Assembly (NCBI GenBank): GCA_910585795.1
Contig: CAJUFV010000161.1
Location: 1-18,411 of the forward strand
Direction: 5' to 3'
Length of the DNA stretch: 18,411 bases
Origin: an uncultured Clostridia bacterium
GTDB lineage: Bacteria; Bacillota; Clostridia; UBA1381
Below the pieces are notes generated by a model. That model made no database searches. It worked only from the letters and a program-made list of their open reading frames with translations, and was not told where the DNA came from. The position numbers were made by a program, and so were the translations under genes. The first letter of the stretch is position 1. Every line of letters starts with the position of its first letter. Below are positions 15,710 to 18,411 of this stretch, in pieces.

Positions 15710-18370
15710 TTATCTTAAGATAACTACCGCGCGAACTGAATTATTTGCGGCGCTTATAAATATTTCATCGCTTGAAATATCTATATCGTCAATCGTGCCG
15801 AAAGTGGTTTCTTTTGAGCCGCAGTAATAAATAAAGATTGGAGGACCGCTGTTCTTTAATATTTCATAATCCACCTCAACAGATTTGTCACCTGACGGAG
15901 CTACACAGGATATCAGATGAATCCATCTGTTAAGATTTTCAGATACCTGATTGTATTCAATATTTGAAATATAACCACAGAAGGTTTCATAATCAAGTCT
16001 TGGATTTGTTCTGCCGTAGGATAATTCACCTGCCATGCTTCCGAGTACTTTTACAGCGTCCATGTTATATTCGAGGTCAAGCGAGTATGCGATAAGGTCA
16101 CCCGTTGCGGGTATGGCGAAGCCTTCGCTTTCAGCGGCCGCTTCTGTTATTCTGTAGGATGCTGTTGTGCCTTCTGAGGTGAGAATTTTGATGTTGTAAA
16201 AAGCAGCATCGCTTTCTTCATCAAATTCATACAGACATTCCTGAACCATACCAACCTTGCTTTTTGTATTTATAAGGCCTGCTGTGCCTGATTTCATGGT
16301 CATGGTTACTACTATAAGATTTGCCATATGAGTTTCGTCACTGCGGTCATATGCCTGTACATCGTATAGCTGTCCGTTGTTCATTTCAACCGCTGTAAGA
16401 TAATCTTCTTCTGATGGATTAGGATTATCCTTTGGAATACAAATTGTCATTGTGTCCATATCGACACCGAAAGCGCCGCCGGTTGTTTTGCCGAAGGTAC
16501 GTTCAGATGAGTTATAATATTTCTGTTGTCCTGTGCCGATTTTTATAGGCGATGTGATTTTTGAAAGCTCGCCTTTTGAATTTGTCTTGTATGTTACAAT
16601 CTGTTTGTCAAGTTTGATTGATGCGGATTCAGCGCTGGTGCTGATACCATTTATAGAAACCTTTGAAGCAAGAGGAATATCAATAACGCTCTTATTCTGG
16701 CACGCAAGTTTTGATACTACCTTTGCTGCGCCGCCGTCAGCGTCTTTTTCTTCCTCCTTCTTTTCCTGAATGGTATTGGGAAGAATTAATCTTGCCACGT
16801 ATGTGTCTCCGCTATCTTCAAGATATATTTTTGATATATATGCGTAATCCTCAGAAGCGGATTGTTTCTTTATATATGCGACTTCATTGTTGAAGTTTAG
16901 ATATATGTCATATTCCACGCCGGTTTTTATGTCAAAATCTTTATCAGTATCTTCAACTGAATATTTTTCACTGTCAACAGCAATATAATCCTTGCCCATA
17001 CCGGTAATTTTACCTGAAATAACAGTGTCACTTACTATTACTTCAATCATGGCTTCGTCAGGACTGATATAACAGCTTAAGATATTATCATCTTTGACGT
17101 CCTCAACTGTAAGTATTTTTCCGTTTCTATCGGTAAGAACTACACGCTGGTCGCTGTCAGGGTCAAGCTTAATAAATTTCTTTCCGCATATGAGCTGGTT
17201 TTCTTTCAGATAAATTGTTTCCGACTCAATTGAAATGTTGCTCGCGATAACACTTGTATATTCTTTTGCGACTATAACATCCGCAATATTATCATCATTA
17301 TTGTCAATAAAGGTTATTGTTCCATTTTTAAGACTTTTGAAAGTATTCTCGTCCCAGTCGTAAGTGACCCTGTTATTGAAAATAAAATACGCTGTTTTAT
17401 CATACTTAATTGTTTTCGTGCTGTTTTCATCTGTTATATATTTGACGTTAGAAGAGGATGCTGAGGTAACGCTGTCTGCGGATATAGTCTGTACATTTGT
17501 ATATCCGGAGGGCTGCATTGAGAGTATAACATTGCTGTCCTCACCGTCTACAAAGAAATCAACACGCTGTCCGATATATGTACGGTATGAAGGGTCAGAT
17601 ATTTGATATATTGCTCCGTTTATTTCTATTGTCGTATCATCAATTCCCGGTACGGGGTCGTTGAGGTATGTATCGGCTGTAGCTGTAACTATTCCGGTAA
17701 GCTTAGTTACAATGCTGTTGTCTTCGTTTTTAAATTTATTTCTGAAGGTGTTTCCTTCATCAACTTCATATTGGGGATAACCGTTTGACATTGATGACAT
17801 TATCATAATGTCGACGTCAAGCGCGTTAAAAATCATTCTGGCTACTTCTCTGCGCGTGATAGGATTAACAGAAGTGTCAACACCGTCAAGTATGTCAAGC
17901 TCGCTTGCCTGAGCCATATATCCTGACGGATAACCTCCTTTTATCTGAGCAATACTGTTGTAGCCCAGAGCGCATACAAGTATTTTACTTGCTGCTGTCA
18001 CATCAATGTTATCCTCCGGAGAAAAAGTGGTTGCCGAGGTACCGCTTATAACGTTAAGATTTGTTAAAAAAGCGATACTTTTTGCCGCCCAGTAATTATC
18101 AGGAACGTCAGTAAAACGTGAAGGCTCCGAATAGCTGTCTGCTGCCTTCTGCATAGACATCATTCGTACGGCTATTGACGCAAATTCGGCTCTGGTTACC
18201 GGTTTATCAAGCTGTAAATCACCGTTTTCATCACCGGTCATGATATTAAGCGACTGCAGGTCAAAAATAATGTCGTCAAATGTAGTTTTTGCGAAAATTG
18301 TTGAGGTTGCTGATACCATTGCCAGAATAACGGTAAGAGCAGCCGTGACTAATTTGTGTTTTGTTTTCAT
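15710..18370 (-). CDS. SLH domain surface protein with N-terminal SLH repeats and beta-rich body of unknown function
   Basis: The product has 886 residues. The signal peptide is 1-27 (IFA before KTT). Three SLH repeats lie at the N-terminus (about 30-72 with TRAE at 59-62; about 86-135; about 140-185 with TRRE at 172-175), the opposite polarity to its two neighbours. The remaining 700 residues are beta-rich without a fold I recognise. Short recurrent phrases of the type G-I-V/I-T...I.V....Y (225-260, 451-472, 799 onward) suggest several small-barrel repeats. A charged, Lys/Glu-rich loop sits at about 535-548. No catalytic motif or Cys pattern is evident. As first gene of the operon, 30 nt before the 1949-residue protein, it may act as wall-bound scaffold or S-layer component for the glycan-degrading complex (inference). 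The ATG at 18370 has AAAGGAG at 8 nt. The promoter must lie mostly beyond the window, since only 41 bases remain upstream. Confidence 0.85.
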   Translation of the reverse strand: MKTKHKLVTAALTVILAMVSATSTIFAKTTFDDIIFDLQSLNIMTGDENGDLQLDKPVTRAEFASIAVRMMSMQKAADSYSEPSRFTDVPDNYWAAKSIAFLTNLNVISGTSATTFSPEDNIDVTAASKILVCALGYNSIAQIKGGYPSGYMAQASELDILDGVDTSVNPITRREVARMIFNALDVDIMIMSSMSNGYPQYEVDEGNTFRNKFKNEDNSIVTKLTGIVTATADTYLNDPVPGIDDTTIEINGAIYQISDPSYRTYIGQRVDFFVDGEDSNVILSMQPSGYTNVQTISADSVTSASSSNVKYITDENSTKTIKYDKTAYFIFNNRVTYDWDENTFKSLKNGTITFIDNNDDNIADVIVAKEYTSVIASNISIESETIYLKENQLICGKKFIKLDPDSDQRVVLTDRNGKILTVEDVKDDNILSCYISPDEAMIEVIVSDTVISGKITGMGKDYIAVDSEKYSVEDTDKDFDIKTGVEYDIYLNFNNEVAYIKKQSASEDYAYISKIYLEDSGDTYVARLILPNTIQEKKEEEKDADGGAAKVVSKLACQNKSVIDIPLASKVSINGISTSAESASIKLDKQIVTYKTNSKGELSKITSPIKIGTGQQKYYNSSERTFGKTTGGAFGVDMDTMTICIPKDNPNPSEEDYLTAVEMNNGQLYDVQAYDRSDETHMANLIVVTMTMKSGTAGLINTKSKVGMVQECLYEFDEESDAAFYNIKILTSEGTTASYRITEAAAESEGFAIPATGDLIAYSLDLEYNMDAVKVLGSMAGELSYGRTNPRLDYETFCGYISNIEYNQVSENLNRWIHLISCVAPSGDKSVEVDYEILKNSGPPIFIYYCGSKETTFGTIDDIDISSDEIFISAANNSVRAVVILR

Positions 18371-18378
18371 AGAGTTCG

Positions 18379-18385
18379 CTCCTTT
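18379..18385 (-). promoter_or_regulatory. Ribosome binding site of the first SLH gene
   Basis: AAAGGAG on the minus strand lies 8 nt before the ATG at 18370 and fixes that start. The few bases beyond it are AT-rich, but no -35/-10 pair with correct spacing fits before the window ends. Confidence 0.75.
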
Positions 18386-18411
18386 ATAGTTATTATCGTT
18401 GTAAACATACC

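Noticed and set aside
15711..15722. Perfect 12-bp palindrome TATCTTAAGATA at the end of the 886-residue gene
   Set aside because: It has no loop, no T-run and codes for the final I-L-R and stop. It is too short and AT-rich to call a terminator or operator.
18390..18411. TTTACA as a possible -35 box before the first SLH gene
   Set aside because: No -10 fits at 16-18 bp before the ribosome site. The true promoter probably lies outside the window.

Overview
The window (18.4 kb, moderately AT-rich) reads as a surface-glycan degradation locus of a Gram-positive anaerobe. The likely source is a Bacillota/Clostridia gut-type bacterium such as a Monoglobus-like or oscillospiral lineage; this is an inference from style, not a sequence match. 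The supporting signs are S-layer homology (SLH) triplets, Pro/Thr and poly-Gly linkers, chains of atrophied bacterial Ig-like (aBig) domains, strong AGGAGG-type ribosome sites and no outer-membrane SusC/SusD system. All six genes lie on the minus strand, so transcription runs from the high to the low coordinates.

Unit 1 (18370 down to 5733) holds three secreted SLH proteins. The first is an 886-residue protein with SLH repeats at its N-terminus and an unrecognised beta-rich body. The second is a 1949-residue non-catalytic protein of jelly-roll-like modules, about six aBig domains, an F5/8C (CBM32-type) domain and C-terminal SLH repeats. The third is a 1361-residue heparinase II/III-type polysaccharide lyase with a DNRLRE/CBM96-like insertion and C-terminal SLH repeats. 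Gaps are 30 and 11 nt, and the stop of the 1949-residue gene lies inside the lyase's ribosome site. A clear intrinsic terminator at 5688-5719 ends the unit.

Unit 2 starts at a near-consensus promoter (5622-5650). It encodes a cytoplasmic PIG-L/LmbE-type deacetylase, glucosamine-6-phosphate deaminase (nagB), and, after an 85-nt gap, a secreted GH95 alpha-L-fucosidase/galactosidase. The last gene runs off the low-coordinate edge after 1319 codons.

Taken together (inference): the SLH proteins bind and cleave a uronic-acid-containing glycan at the cell wall, GH95 removes terminal fucose or L-galactose, and the deacetylase and NagB process released N-acetyl-hexosamine inside the cell. A glycosaminoglycan-like, mucin-associated or microbial exopolysaccharide is plausible. 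No transporter, sugar kinase, regulator, sulfatase or nagA is in view. No RNA gene, mobile element, CRISPR array or origin was seen, and no stretch over 300 bases lacks a gene.
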